Below, piece by piece: positions 7,774-16,618 of a stretch of 64,000 bases of DNA. The notes under the pieces are model-generated. The model saw only the letters and a program-made list of their open reading frames with translations, had not been told where the DNA came from and did no database searches. How positions within the stretch are numbered: the first letter of the stretch is position 1; each line of letters opens with the position of its first letter. The DNA lies in the NCBI GenBank assembly GCA_023396365.1, contig JAEWWL010000052.1:41853-105852 (forward strand), given 5' to 3'. The DNA comes from Methanobacteriota archaeon (GTDB lineage: Archaea; Halobacteriota; Methanomicrobia; Methanomicrobiales; Methanomicrobiaceae). Made by a program: the position numbers and the translations under genes.

Positions 7774-8399
7774 GACTGCTGGATCACTTCTCCGGTGTAG
7801 GCGCTGATTTTAATTTCTTCTGCCTGATCTGAATTTTCAGGTCTTAACCTGTACACTCCTTCAGATAGGACTATTGATATTTTTTTGCCTGCATCCTTTT
7901 CAAAAAGCGGATTTAACAAGTCACTGTTTTGGCTTATTATCACTGAAGGCATCAGGACTGAACCGGTATCAATCTTCTCTTCAGGAAGACTGCCCGGCCA
8001 TACTGATTCTCTTAAGAATCTGTTTTCATAGCTGACCATTGATTTATTTGTGCCATATTTTATTCCAAGTATCCATTTTTCGGATTTTCCTTCTCTATTG
8101 ACTCCAAAGCCCATTATCTGGTAAATTTCAGGTTTAATTCCGCCCGTATCAAACCGTTGCGAGATCTCTTCAGCGCTCTCCTCTGAAGGGTTTACTGCCA
8201 AAAGGAAGTTTTCAATTGCTTTGTCAAGAAGGATTTCTCTTTCTGTTTCATCATCAGTCAGTCTGTCATCGTCTGCATCGGAAAGAAGTGAAATTCCCTG
8301 CGAAGAATCGCCATTGTCGCCGGTCTGCACACAGGCGCCTGCCATGCAAAAAACGGTGACCAGTATTATTGAAATGAAAAGTATTTTTTTCAACAGCAT
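7770..8399 (-). CDS. Putative lipoprotein, first gene of the pilin-like cluster
   Basis: The 209-residue protein starts MLLKKILFISIILVTVF and reaches a lipobox-like AGAC at about residues 19-22, so Cys22 is a likely lipid attachment site. The start at 8399 is chosen because AGGATTGTG precedes it; the frame extends a little further upstream. The mature part has no recognised domain; GISLLSDADDDRLTDDE is acidic and might bind a cation. As the first gene of a six-gene overlapping run it may be an assembly or anchoring lipoprotein for the pilin-like complex. That role is inference. Confidence 0.65.
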   Translation of the reverse strand: MLLKKILFISIILVTVFCMAGACVQTGDNGDSSQGISLLSDADDDRLTDDETEREILLDKAIENFLLAVNPSEESAEEISQRFDTGGIKPEIYQIMGFGVNREGKSEKWILGIKYGTNKSMVSYENRFLRESVWPGSLPEEKIDTGSVLMPSVIISQNSDLLNPLFEKDAGKKISIVLSEGVYRLRPENSDQAEEIKISAYTGEVIQQS

Positions 8400-8566
8400 C
8401 ACAATCCTGAAATAGATAGTCAAAGACTTACAGTGATAAATATCAGGTGAATAAAATATAACTGTTGCTAAATTGAATCCGTTGAAAAAAATATTTACTC
8501 TGGTTCTTTTTTTGTGGATAATTCTTTTTTAAAAATGGAATTTTGTTTATTATAATGATTTCAGGA

Positions 8567-9826
8567 TTAATCGAGGGTGTGGATGACAAGGCCTGAGAGA
8601 ACCTTGGGTTCAAACCATGTGGATTTGGGGGGCATAATTTCTCCTTCATCAGCCACTTTAAGAACAGTTTCCACCATTACAGGCTGCATCGAGAAGGCTA
8701 CTGCAAAAGAACCGCTGTCAACGCGTGTCTGCAGATCTAAAAGCGGTCTTGATCCTCCAAGATACTGCAGGCGCGGGTCACCTCTTGGATCTTTTATTCC
8801 AAGCATATCCTCCATTACAGTTTTCTGAAGAACTGATACATCAAGAGAGGCAATTGTGTCTTCTGGATTTTTGACTGGTGCAGAGAGTTCATACCATTTT
8901 TTGCCTATATACATGTGAAACACATGAACCGGTTTTTCTGACTCTTTAAGAGGGGGTATCCAAAAAACCGTGTCATCAATCTCTCCATATGGTCTTATCT
9001 CATATATTTCAGATAAGGCTTTTATAAATGAATCCTGTGTAAATTCTCCGAGATCTGTTACAAGGCGGGAGTACCCGTGGATTTTCACCCTGTTTTCTGC
9101 AAATATTACCGCCATGAATCGTTCTGACTCTTCAGTAATCCTGTTTTCACTGCGCCTTTTTTGTGCAACGTTGACTGATGATTTGGCACGGTGATGTCCG
9201 TCTGCAATATATAGTGCATCAACTTTTTCAAACATTGAAATAATTTTTGAGACTGCCCCTTCATCAGAGATTCTGAAAAGTTCATGAACAACGCCTGTTT
9301 CTGTCTTTGCAAGACCGTCTGGAATATTTTCAGGAATCAGCGATTCAACATACTGAAATATTCCGCCAAAATCCCTGTATAAAAGAACAACAAGGCCTGT
9401 GTTGGCATTTGTTGTGTCAATGTGTGTTGTCCTGTCCTCTTCCTTGTCATATCGTGTAAGTTCGTGGCGTTTAATTTTGTTGTTTTCGTAATCTTTAACA
9501 GATACATTTGCCACAAATCCTGTGTAGATTGATCCTCCCTGCTTTACACGGTACACATATATTCCGGGCTTATCATCTCTTGTGATAAGACCCTTTTTTA
9601 TCATATTTTCAAGATTTTTCTTTGCAGTTTCGTAGACAGCGGGGTCTTTTGGATCAACTCCGGGCATAGTTGCTTCAGAGCGGATAACTGTCATGAAGCT
9701 TTGCGGGTTTTTCTCTATGCAGTCACGCGCCTCCTCTGTACTTACAACATCGTAAGGGACGCAGGCAATCTCTCCTGCCTTGTCCTTTTCTGGCCTGATT
9801 CCGGCGAAACTGAATATTTTTACCAT
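8567..9826 (-). CDS. DUF1015 family protein
   Basis: The 419-residue protein has the DUF1015 layout from start to end: FAGIRPEKDKAGEIACVPYDVVS near the N-terminus, RHELTRYDKEEDRTTHID in the middle, and ALYIADGHHRAKSSVNVAQ with a conserved D-G-H-H-R motif. It ends with AFSMQPVMVETVLKVAD and MPPKSTWFEPKVLSGLV. The family is widespread; DUF1015 members are often next to serine or cofactor metabolism genes, but no reaction is established that I can cite. The D-G-H-H-R motif may bind a nucleotide or phosphate. It is monocistronic and unrelated to the pilin-like cluster downstream. Confidence 0.9.
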   Translation of the reverse strand: MVKIFSFAGIRPEKDKAGEIACVPYDVVSTEEARDCIEKNPQSFMTVIRSEATMPGVDPKDPAVYETAKKNLENMIKKGLITRDDKPGIYVYRVKQGGSIYTGFVANVSVKDYENNKIKRHELTRYDKEEDRTTHIDTTNANTGLVVLLYRDFGGIFQYVESLIPENIPDGLAKTETGVVHELFRISDEGAVSKIISMFEKVDALYIADGHHRAKSSVNVAQKRRSENRITEESERFMAVIFAENRVKIHGYSRLVTDLGEFTQDSFIKALSEIYEIRPYGEIDDTVFWIPPLKESEKPVHVFHMYIGKKWYELSAPVKNPEDTIASLDVSVLQKTVMEDMLGIKDPRGDPRLQYLGGSRPLLDLQTRVDSGSFAVAFSMQPVMVETVLKVADEGEIMPPKSTWFEPKVLSGLVIHTLD

Positions 9827-10031
9827 TTATACCTGCCTTTATTCCTGAATAGTTCTTTTATTTATTCATCATCCGCGTTTAATAAAACATTGATTAATAC
9901 AGAAGAGCTGAAAAAATGTTACTGTGTATTCTGATAATTTTTATGAATGCAGGTTCAATCCAAATCTCCGATATATTGAATTTTAAAAAGAGCGAAATTT
10001 AAAAGACAGGAGAATTTTTTTCGGTATCCAG

Positions 10032-10493
10032 ATGACAGATGATAAAGTAGAGATAAGGCGGGCAAAAAAGGCGGATATCTCCCACATTGCAGCGATTGAA
10101 AAGAAGATTTTTAAGGATCCGTGGGATGAGTCCGCATTTGTTGATGCGCTTTTTTATTATTCAGGAACCTTTTTTGTTGCCGTGGTGAATGGCAGGGTTG
10201 CCGGATTCATTACTGCCGGAATGGAGGATACAGGAGAGGCAGTTTACGGGCATATCATGAATCTGGCCGTTATTCCTGAGTGCCGCAAAAAAGGCGTTGG
10301 CGGAAAGCTTTTGCAGAGAACAGAATATGAGTGCCTTGTTGCCGGTGCTGACGGCATTCAGCTTGAAGTCAGGGTTTCAAATAAAGATGCACTAAATTTT
10401 TACCGGAAGATGGGTTACTCACAGGTTTTTGTTGTAAGCAGCTATTACAGCGACGGCGAGGATGCAATTGTAATGCTCAAAGAATTTGAGTAG
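10032..10493 (+). CDS. rimI: Ribosomal-protein/N-terminal alanine acetyltransferase (RimI-like)
   Basis: This 153-residue GNAT protein has the RimI features: a start of IRRAKKADISHIAAIEKKIF, the PW motif (KDPWDESAF), HIMNLAVIPECRKKGVGGKL with the acetyl-CoA-binding R/Q-x-x-G-x-G/A loop, and LEVRVSNKDALNFYRKMGY at the C-terminus. The family transfers acetyl groups to protein N-termini; archaeal members have broad substrate range. An adjacent Kae1 gene, often linked to rimI in bacteria, is absent. It is transcribed alone. Confidence 0.88.
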   Translation: MTDDKVEIRRAKKADISHIAAIEKKIFKDPWDESAFVDALFYYSGTFFVAVVNGRVAGFITAGMEDTGEAVYGHIMNLAVIPECRKKGVGGKLLQRTEYECLVAGADGIQLEVRVSNKDALNFYRKMGYSQVFVVSSYYSDGEDAIVMLKEFE

Positions 10494-11452
10494 AATTATC
10501 TGTATAATTTTATGCATATTAAACCAGTTAATCTCAAAAAAATGCCGTGAATATTTTAATTTGCAGTTTAAAACAGAATTTTCCGGAATAATTTTATTGA
10601 GGTCCTTTACAGTGGATTTTTTAATGGTTTCAGGATGATGATTATTTCAGACGACTCAGCCTGTTCTGATTTAAATCTCGCGTGCTTTTTTTTCCAATAA
10701 AATAAATTTTGGTTTTTGATTATTATTCCGGACAATCTGGCTTTAGTAATCTTTTTCTGCTGGTCTTTTGTGATATTTATGCATTATCTGAGTTTTAAGA
10801 AAAATCTTCAAACACAGTAATACAATTTATTCTTTTAGTGTGATTATATATAATTATTTTTAAATTACTTTGAATTTCTGCATGATACAGCCTCTTTTTA
10901 GAGATTAATTCCTGCCCGGAAAAATTCCGGGGTATTATGCTGAAGTTCTCCATATCTTTTTTTCATAACCTGGATGCAGCCTGAAAACCTTTAATTTGAG
11001 CTTGTTCTGGCATTTTAGAGAGGGCTTTGAAGGACGGTTTTAAATAAAGGCAAAAATTGGATTTTAGAGCGATTAAAGCCAGGATTGCAGCCCTGTAGCG
11101 GCCCGCTATTGTGCTGTTTTTTTCAGACGATGTTTATATCGAAAAGGTTTGAGATAATCAAATACAGGGCTTCTGTGGGGGCGGGAGATCCTGCGGTTTA
11201 TGCTGATTTAACACTCTATTTAAGCTTTTATGTGACATTCCGTACTGCCAGAAAACAATAAATCCTTCCAGAAATTTCCTCTTCAAAATATTATTTTTAC
11301 AAAATGTTTCATTCTCTTAAAAATGAAATCCCCGCTTCTTAAAAAAAGGGCTTTAAAGATGCACATTAATAAAATTCCTGTAAGGCTGAAATATCCTGTA
11401 AAAATTCAATCTCCAGAAAAATTTTTATAAAAAATATTTGTTTGAAGGATTA
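10494..11452. other. 959-bp gene-free region with hairpins and a small open frame
   Basis: No convincing gene lies here, which is striking in such a compact genome. The first half is AT-rich. A strong hairpin occurs at 10915-10931 (seven-base arms, CCCGGAA, three-base loop). Around 11030-11220 the G+C is locally higher and short stems are visible, including GCGGG/CCTGC near 11181-11194. A 43-codon open frame runs from ATG 11130 to TAA 11261 but has no ribosome-binding site. The region could hold a structured RNA, a decayed gene or a long untranslated leader. Confidence 0.4.
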
Positions 11453-12658
11453 TTATCTGCCAAGAGTTTTATGTGCTCTTGCAAGATGGCCTGCGCCAAG
11501 GGCGCCAATCAATGAAAGTTCTCCTGCAAGAACAGCTGATGCAATAATTTCGGCCAGCTTTTTTGAATGCTCTCCTGAAACTGCCCCGCCGCCGGCACAG
11601 CCAAGCATTGAGAGGCATTCTCTTTGTGTGTCAAGGCCTGTTCCGCCGCCCACTGTCCCGACCTGAAGAGACGGAATTGTAACAGCCACATATACGCCGC
11701 CGTCCATTAAGTCAACAGTTGTTATAGTGTTTGAGCCTTCGACAACATGGGCAGGGTCCTGGCCGCATGCCAAAAAAAATGCAGCAATTACATTTGCCGC
11801 ATGTGCATTGTAGCCAAGAGATCCTGCACGTGCCGAGCCTACGAGGTTTTTCCTGTTGTTGACCTCCGCCATTGTTTTTGCATCTGTTTTAAAAATCTCT
11901 TCTATCATGGCGTCTGTCAGAAAAACACCTGCAGAGACTGTCTTTCCCCTTCCCATAATCAGATTTATTGCCGCAGGTTTTTTGTCAGTGCACATATTTC
12001 CTGATAGTGCAACTAAAACTGCACCTGTTTCCTCAACAATTTTTTGTGCAACTTTCTCTGATGCGATTGTGACCATGTTCATGCCCATGGCATCGCCTGT
12101 GAAAAATTCAATCCTTACGTATACATTGGTACCTGTAAGATAGCAGGTAATTCCGGTAAGTTTCCCGTGCGTTGTTGTCTCTTCGGCAATAACCTTAAGT
12201 TTCTCTTTGTTCTTCTCAATCCAGTTTATGATATCCATTGCATGAGTGACATTTCGTGCCGAAAAAACAGGCGCCCTTGTCATCCCGTCGCGCTGTATCC
12301 TGACGTCTGCACCTCCTGCCTTTGTTATTGCCTTGCAGCCCCTGTTTATTGATGCAATAAGTGCGCCTTCTGTTGTGGCAAGAGGAATATAAAATTCATC
12401 TTTTGCATACTCTCCGTTTACCTTCAGCTTTCCTGCAACTCCGAGAGGTATCTGGACTGCACCAATCATATTTTCACAATTTTTCCTTGCCGCTCTTTCG
12501 ATATCGATTGTAAAATTGCCTGTTTTGTCAAATTTTTTGCCTGTTTCTTCACTGATAAATGCCCTTCGCAGAGATACAGCATCCAAAACCGGCATATCGT
12601 TTTCAAGCGCGTGGATTTTAAGAGTGCCGTCTCTTAGCTTTGCGATATAATCTTCCAT
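11453..12658 (-). CDS. hmgA: Hydroxymethylglutaryl-CoA reductase (NADPH), class I
   Basis: This 401-residue protein reduces HMG-CoA to mevalonate, the committed step of isoprenoid lipid synthesis in archaea. The catalytic residues are in place: Glu in the ATTEGALIASINRG segment, Lys in CTDKKPAAINLIMGRGK, Asp in ACGQDPAHVVEGSN, and His near the C-terminus in GHLARAHKTLGR. A NADP-binding MGMNMVTIA segment is also present. It is a class I (membrane-domain-free archaeal) enzyme by length and motifs. It faces trm5 divergently with 46 bases between. The upstream enzymes, HMG-CoA synthase and thiolase, are encoded 5 kb away on the same strand. Confidence 0.95.
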   Translation of the reverse strand: MEDYIAKLRDGTLKIHALENDMPVLDAVSLRRAFISEETGKKFDKTGNFTIDIERAARKNCENMIGAVQIPLGVAGKLKVNGEYAKDEFYIPLATTEGALIASINRGCKAITKAGGADVRIQRDGMTRAPVFSARNVTHAMDIINWIEKNKEKLKVIAEETTTHGKLTGITCYLTGTNVYVRIEFFTGDAMGMNMVTIASEKVAQKIVEETGAVLVALSGNMCTDKKPAAINLIMGRGKTVSAGVFLTDAMIEEIFKTDAKTMAEVNNRKNLVGSARAGSLGYNAHAANVIAAFFLACGQDPAHVVEGSNTITTVDLMDGGVYVAVTIPSLQVGTVGGGTGLDTQRECLSMLGCAGGGAVSGEHSKKLAEIIASAVLAGELSLIGALGAGHLARAHKTLGR

Positions 12659-12704
12659 GGCATTTAGTTATTTGTTCTATAAGATACAATATTATGGCGG
12701 TTGA

Positions 12705-13619
12705 ATGTCTGAAAAACAGTGGGGAATTAAGGCTGCCAAATCAGAAGGTGAGGCTGTCCGCCAGAGGCTTATCCGGCAGGGCTTTTATGACAGGAGATTT
12801 AAGCCAAAGTCCTGCGGTGATTTTTTAATATTTCCCCTGATTTCAGAAGAAGGCTCTTGTGGCAGATATATTTTTGAAAAAAACCCTGAAAAAAGAGAGC
12901 CTGCACGGCATGAGCTTATTGGCGGAATAGCGGTGATGCAGGAGGATGATTTGAAAGAAGCGGAGTATCTCTTAAAATCACGGCCTGTAATTCATACTGT
13001 CCTTTATTCCAAAGGTCCTGTCTCAGGCGAATACAGGACGAAGGATTTTAAGGTGCTCGCCGGAGAAAATACAACACGGACAAATTATACTGAATACAAT
13101 TGCCATTTTGCAATTGATCTCTCTGTTGCATATTTCTCTGCAAGGCTTGCAAATGAAAGGCAAAGAATTCTCGGGCTCATGAAGGAGAATGAGAGAGTTC
13201 TTGATATGTTTGCCGGTGTCGGGCCTTTTCCGGTTATTTTATCCCAAAAAGCATCTGTAATTTATGCAGGGGATATAAATCCGGGTGCAGTCAGGCTGAT
13301 GCGTGAGAATATAACGCTGAACCGGAGAAAAAATATTATCCCTATGCTTTGTGATGCCCTGAATCTTGTGGATATTCTGATGCCTCATTCCTTTGACAGG
13401 ATTATCATGAACCTTCCGATGAAATCATCTGCATTCTTAAATACGGCATTTAAGCTTTGCAAAATAGGCGGGACGATTCATTATTATACTCTTCAGTCCG
13501 AAGAGGGTGAAATGCAAAAATTGCTGCGGGAATTTACAAAAGGGGAAATTTATGAGAGAAAAGTCCGTTCATATTCACCGGACCGGCATCATGCTGTGTA
13601 TGATATCTGCTGTATTTAG
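12705..13619 (+). CDS. trm5: tRNA (guanine37-N1)-methyltransferase, Trm5 family
   Basis: This 304-residue class I SAM methyltransferase is of the archaeal/eukaryotic Trm5 group, which methylates N1 of G37 next to the anticodon. The N-terminal half has a domain with IHTVLYSKGPVSGEYRTKDF and VLAGENTTRTNYTEYNCHF. The SAM site is DMFAGVGPFPV (from about residue 167) and the catalytic loop is NLPM (about 236). The N-L-P motif is diagnostic. In some archaea the paralogue Taw22 makes the wyosine precursor; the two cannot be separated with certainty here. It shares a 46-bp promoter region with hmgA. Confidence 0.9.
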   Translation: MSEKQWGIKAAKSEGEAVRQRLIRQGFYDRRFKPKSCGDFLIFPLISEEGSCGRYIFEKNPEKREPARHELIGGIAVMQEDDLKEAEYLLKSRPVIHTVLYSKGPVSGEYRTKDFKVLAGENTTRTNYTEYNCHFAIDLSVAYFSARLANERQRILGLMKENERVLDMFAGVGPFPVILSQKASVIYAGDINPGAVRLMRENITLNRRKNIIPMLCDALNLVDILMPHSFDRIIMNLPMKSSAFLNTAFKLCKIGGTIHYYTLQSEEGEMQKLLREFTKGEIYERKVRSYSPDRHHAVYDICCI

Positions 13620-13640
13620 GCAGAAATCAGCATCTTTTTT

Positions 13641-14189
13641 TTAGTTTTTGATTCTTATTTTCAGATACTGATAACCAAGGTCATTGGCAACCAGTCTCCA
13701 TATTTCATCATCAGGAAGAAAGCGTTTTGAAAGCGGAATTATATTCTGACGAATTCTGTAGCATTTCTTAATTCCCGTATAGTCTGATACTAAAAATGTC
13801 TCTTTTTCCTGCGGCGGGAAAAACATGCAGATATATTTTTTTGTTGCAACTATCATTCCTGCCATATTAAGGGCACAGGCAGTTTTGATGTCGGGAAGAG
13901 AAAATCCGCCGCCGCAGGGATGATTATGCATGAATATTTTCCCCTGAAGTATGTAAAGATCATTATAAAAAAAATTGATGCTGTTTCTGCCGCCATTCAT
14001 TTTGAAAAGAAACAAGCCGTTTTTATCAAAAACAATTCCCTTCTCAAAGACAGAGTCTTTAATTTCAAAGACATAATTCATGAAATTTTTATCAAGCAAA
14101 ATTTTATCGTCGTCTCCTCTTTTTTTAAGTTCTGCCGTATTGTCTGTTTTTAATGTCTTTGCTTTCTCTCCGGAACTTTTTGATTTCAT
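13641..14189 (-). CDS. JAMM/MPN-like putative metalloprotease or deubiquitinase-fold protein
   Basis: The 182-residue protein contains FMHNHPCGGGFSLPD, which fits the zinc-binding JAMM signature H-x-H-P-x(5+)-S-x-x-D. A preceding Glu (EKGIVFDKNG region) could be the catalytic acid. The helix IKTACALNMAGMIVAT after the motif and the strand VATKKYICMFFPP also fit the MPN fold. The N-terminal 40 residues are Lys-rich and may be an extension. It resembles RadC/Mov34-type proteins more than a classic ubiquitin hydrolase. An ATG at 14189 is used; a TTG at 14204 is possible. It sits alone, convergent with trm5. The substrate is unknown. Confidence 0.65.
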   Translation of the reverse strand: MKSKSSGEKAKTLKTDNTAELKKRGDDDKILLDKNFMNYVFEIKDSVFEKGIVFDKNGLFLFKMNGGRNSINFFYNDLYILQGKIFMHNHPCGGGFSLPDIKTACALNMAGMIVATKKYICMFFPPQEKETFLVSDYTGIKKCYRIRQNIIPLSKRFLPDDEIWRLVANDLGYQYLKIRIKN

Positions 14190-14413
14190 ATGCGTAATTA
14201 TCAATGCATTTTAGTAAATTTAAATTGTCCTTAATATGTTTTTTTTGATAAGATGCTTCACATACATTATAAGTATGGATGCAGAAAAAATACTGGTTTT
14301 TAAAAACCGGCGTACTTTATAAAATCAGGGCTTGGTTTAAACAGGAATCTGTTAATTTGTTCTGGTGCATATATTCATTCGCCTTATTTAAAAAAGCATA
14401 GAGGTGATTTTAA

Positions 14414-15262
14414 TTGGCAGAAGAGGATTTGGTAGTGGATGCTGATGGCATAAACAGCTTTTTTGAGATTTTAAAGAATCAGTCTGTTGATCATATCATA
14501 GGTGCAGTTCTTGTTCTTGCAGTAGGGTATATTGTTGTAAAAATACTTGTTCGCCAGTTCACAAAGATTGGTGAGAGAGGGCTTAACATTCCTGCCCTTA
14601 CGATGCTTCAGATAACACGGGCAGTCAAAATATTTTTGTATTTTATTATTGTTATGACTGCCCTTGGAATACTCGGCTTTGACGTGAGCGGACTAATGAT
14701 AAGCATCGCTGCAGGAATCTCAATAATTCTTGGTTTTGGCCTTCAGGATACTGTAAACAACATTGCATCAGGAGTCTGGATTTCAGCATCACGGGCATAT
14801 GATCTTGAAGATGAGGTTATTATTGCAGGCGAATCAGGTATTGTAAAAAATGTAAGTATTATGGCAACTGAACTAAAGAAGCTTGACAACACAAGAGTTT
14901 TGGTTCCAAATGCAAAGGTATGGAACAGCCCTATTACTAATGTGACGCGGATGGACAAGAAGATGATAGTGGCCGATTACGGTGTCGGCTATGAGACAAA
15001 CATCAATGATGCAATATCGGTTGCACTTGCTGTTGCAGACAGTGATCCCCGGCTGCACAGGGAGCCTGCACCTATTGTCAGATTTAAGGAGATGGCAGAC
15101 TCTGCTGTAATTCTGCAGCTTCGCGTCTGGGTCGATACTGATGATTATTACCAGGCAAAATCTGATGTTTTAAAATCACTCTTTGAAAAACTCGGAGAGG
15201 CAGGAATCAATATTCCGTTCCCGCAGAGGGATGTCCATATAATAGAGAAGAAAAGCAGATAA
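14414..15262 (+). CDS. mscS: MscS-family mechanosensitive ion channel
   Basis: This 282-residue membrane protein has three N-terminal hydrophobic segments. The third contains the MscS pore signature (GISIILGFGLQDTVNNIASG) with Gly/Ala spacing, followed by the beta domain (DEVIIAGESGIVKNVSIM) and VLVPNAKVWNSPITN, then the alpha/beta C-terminal part ending NIPFPQRDVHI. MscS channels open on membrane tension and release solutes under osmotic downshock. A TTG start is used because GAGGTG lies eight bases upstream. It is monocistronic and followed by a poly-T terminator. Confidence 0.95.
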   Translation: MAEEDLVVDADGINSFFEILKNQSVDHIIGAVLVLAVGYIVVKILVRQFTKIGERGLNIPALTMLQITRAVKIFLYFIIVMTALGILGFDVSGLMISIAAGISIILGFGLQDTVNNIASGVWISASRAYDLEDEVIIAGESGIVKNVSIMATELKKLDNTRVLVPNAKVWNSPITNVTRMDKKMIVADYGVGYETNINDAISVALAVADSDPRLHREPAPIVRFKEMADSAVILQLRVWVDTDDYYQAKSDVLKSLFEKLGEAGINIPFPQRDVHIIEKKSR

Positions 15263-15291
15263 AAAATTAAATTTATTAAATTTTTAAGCTC

Positions 15292-15300
15292 TTTTTTTTT
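15292..15300 (+). terminator. Poly-T terminator after mscS
   Basis: A run of nine T follows the mscS stop codon by about 30 bases in an AT-rich stretch. It fits oligo-T termination in archaea. Confidence 0.45.
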
Positions 15301-15398
15301 GTCAGAGTGCCTTATTCAGATAAGGCAGATTTATAAATATATAATCTGAAAGATATTATTCGGCCGCAATAACTGAATATTTCTATGAATTTAAAGAA

Positions 15399-15947
15399 AT
15401 GCGGTTAAGATGTGGTGAGGGGATAATAATCAGAACAGGAATTTTTTTAATAACTGCAATTTTTCTGCTATTTGGAATAGTTATTTGTGATGCCTGTGCA
15501 TCAAAGACAGCATTTGAAGAGATGAGTATTCGGTCAGGTTCGGACAGCTATTATGAAAGGCAGTTCAAAATTCTTGATTATGAATTGTCCGGAAGAATCG
15601 ACAGCATAATAATTTTGCCTGAAGGAATTTTTGAATGCCGCAATGATTATCTTAAAAATCCTGATAACTTTCATTACAGCAGTCTGTGGTATCAGCAAAG
15701 ATCTGATATTATTCTAAAAAATGCATTGCCTGAAATAAAATCAGCAAGACTTTTTATGCCAAACGGACCATTTTCTTCGCTTGGATGTGATTATAAGATG
15801 GTTATTTCGGCAGGGGTCTGGTATGACAGGCACGACTGCCCGGATAAGATAATGAAACTTTATGAAATAATTCAAAAATGTGCATTCAATGAAGGTTATA
15901 ACAAAACAGCAGTTATCATAAACAGGGATATTATTTTACTGGATTAA
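15399..15947 (+). CDS. Hypothetical membrane-anchored or secreted protein
   Basis: This 182-residue protein is not recognised. Residues about 9-28 (GIIIRTGIFLITAIFLLFGI) form one hydrophobic segment, either a signal anchor or a cleaved signal. The outside part is polar, with several Tyr-rich and Cys-containing stretches (FECRNDYLK, SSLGCDYKM, YDRHDCPDK, QKCAFNEGY), so disulfide bonds are possible. It begins at an ATG in an AT-rich region without a clear ribosome site. Its neighbours, mscS and tspO, give no functional clue beyond also being membrane proteins. Confidence 0.6.
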   Translation: MRLRCGEGIIIRTGIFLITAIFLLFGIVICDACASKTAFEEMSIRSGSDSYYERQFKILDYELSGRIDSIIILPEGIFECRNDYLKNPDNFHYSSLWYQQRSDIILKNALPEIKSARLFMPNGPFSSLGCDYKMVISAGVWYDRHDCPDKIMKLYEIIQKCAFNEGYNKTAVIINRDIILLD

Positions 15948-15999
15948 GAGATGCTTTGGATAATTTCAAAATTTTATCCAAAAAAAATAAAGATATTTT

Positions 16000-16500
16000 T
16001 TAGAAAACAACCGGATTTAACAGGAGTATTGCGGCATTTAGTAATGTTGCAAATGATACCCAGGCAATATAGGGGATTAATAGATAGCCTGCGTTTTTGC
16101 TGACCCTGTATGATGCAATGATCGTTTCTGCAATGAATATCCACAGGAATATTATTCCTATCAGGCCATACATGGGATTTTGCAGTCCGAAGAACAGGTA
16201 AGACCATAATATATTCAACAGAAGCTGGATTGCAAAAAATCCAAGGGCAACTTTGACATGCCTGTCTTCGCGGTCCTCAATCCAGATTAGATAAAGACAG
16301 ATTCCCATCAGGGTATAAAGAATTGTCCAGGCAATAGGAAATGCAATTGAAGGCGGCAAAAACCATGGTTTAATCAGGCCTGCATACCATGAATCCGGCC
16401 CTGTCTGTGTAAATATGCTTCCTACAGCCCCGGCAAGGTTGCATCCTATAACTGATGCTGCCAACGCTGCCGGATTTTTTATTTTCTGTTTAATCTCCAT
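16000..16500 (-). CDS. tspO: TspO/MBR family membrane protein
   Basis: This 166-residue protein has five membrane helices and the TspO landmarks: GSIFTQTGPDSWYAGLIKP, WFLPPSIAFPIAWTILYTL (P-P-x-x-F-P-x-x-W-x-x-L-Y), ALGFFAIQLLLNILWSYLFF, and a C-terminal helix with IPYIAWVSFATLLNAAI. TspO proteins bind porphyrins and other ligands and influence tetrapyrrole metabolism and stress response; their molecular activity is still debated. Length and Trp content match the family. It is monocistronic. Confidence 0.93.
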   Translation of the reverse strand: MEIKQKIKNPAALAASVIGCNLAGAVGSIFTQTGPDSWYAGLIKPWFLPPSIAFPIAWTILYTLMGICLYLIWIEDREDRHVKVALGFFAIQLLLNILWSYLFFGLQNPMYGLIGIIFLWIFIAETIIASYRVSKNAGYLLIPYIAWVSFATLLNAAILLLNPVVF

Positions 16501-16618
16501 ATCAAAGACCCCTGATTGTTGTTATCTTTATTTATTTATAATTATCATTGCTTCAACTTTTCTTTAAGAATTTTTCAGGATTTTACTCTTTCAATGCGCC
16601 AAAAAAAATTGTTTTTTT

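Noticed and set aside
11130..11261. A 43-codon plus-strand frame in the long gene-free region
   Set aside because: It has no ribosome-binding site and no recognised motif, so it is mentioned only within the region entry and not called as a gene.
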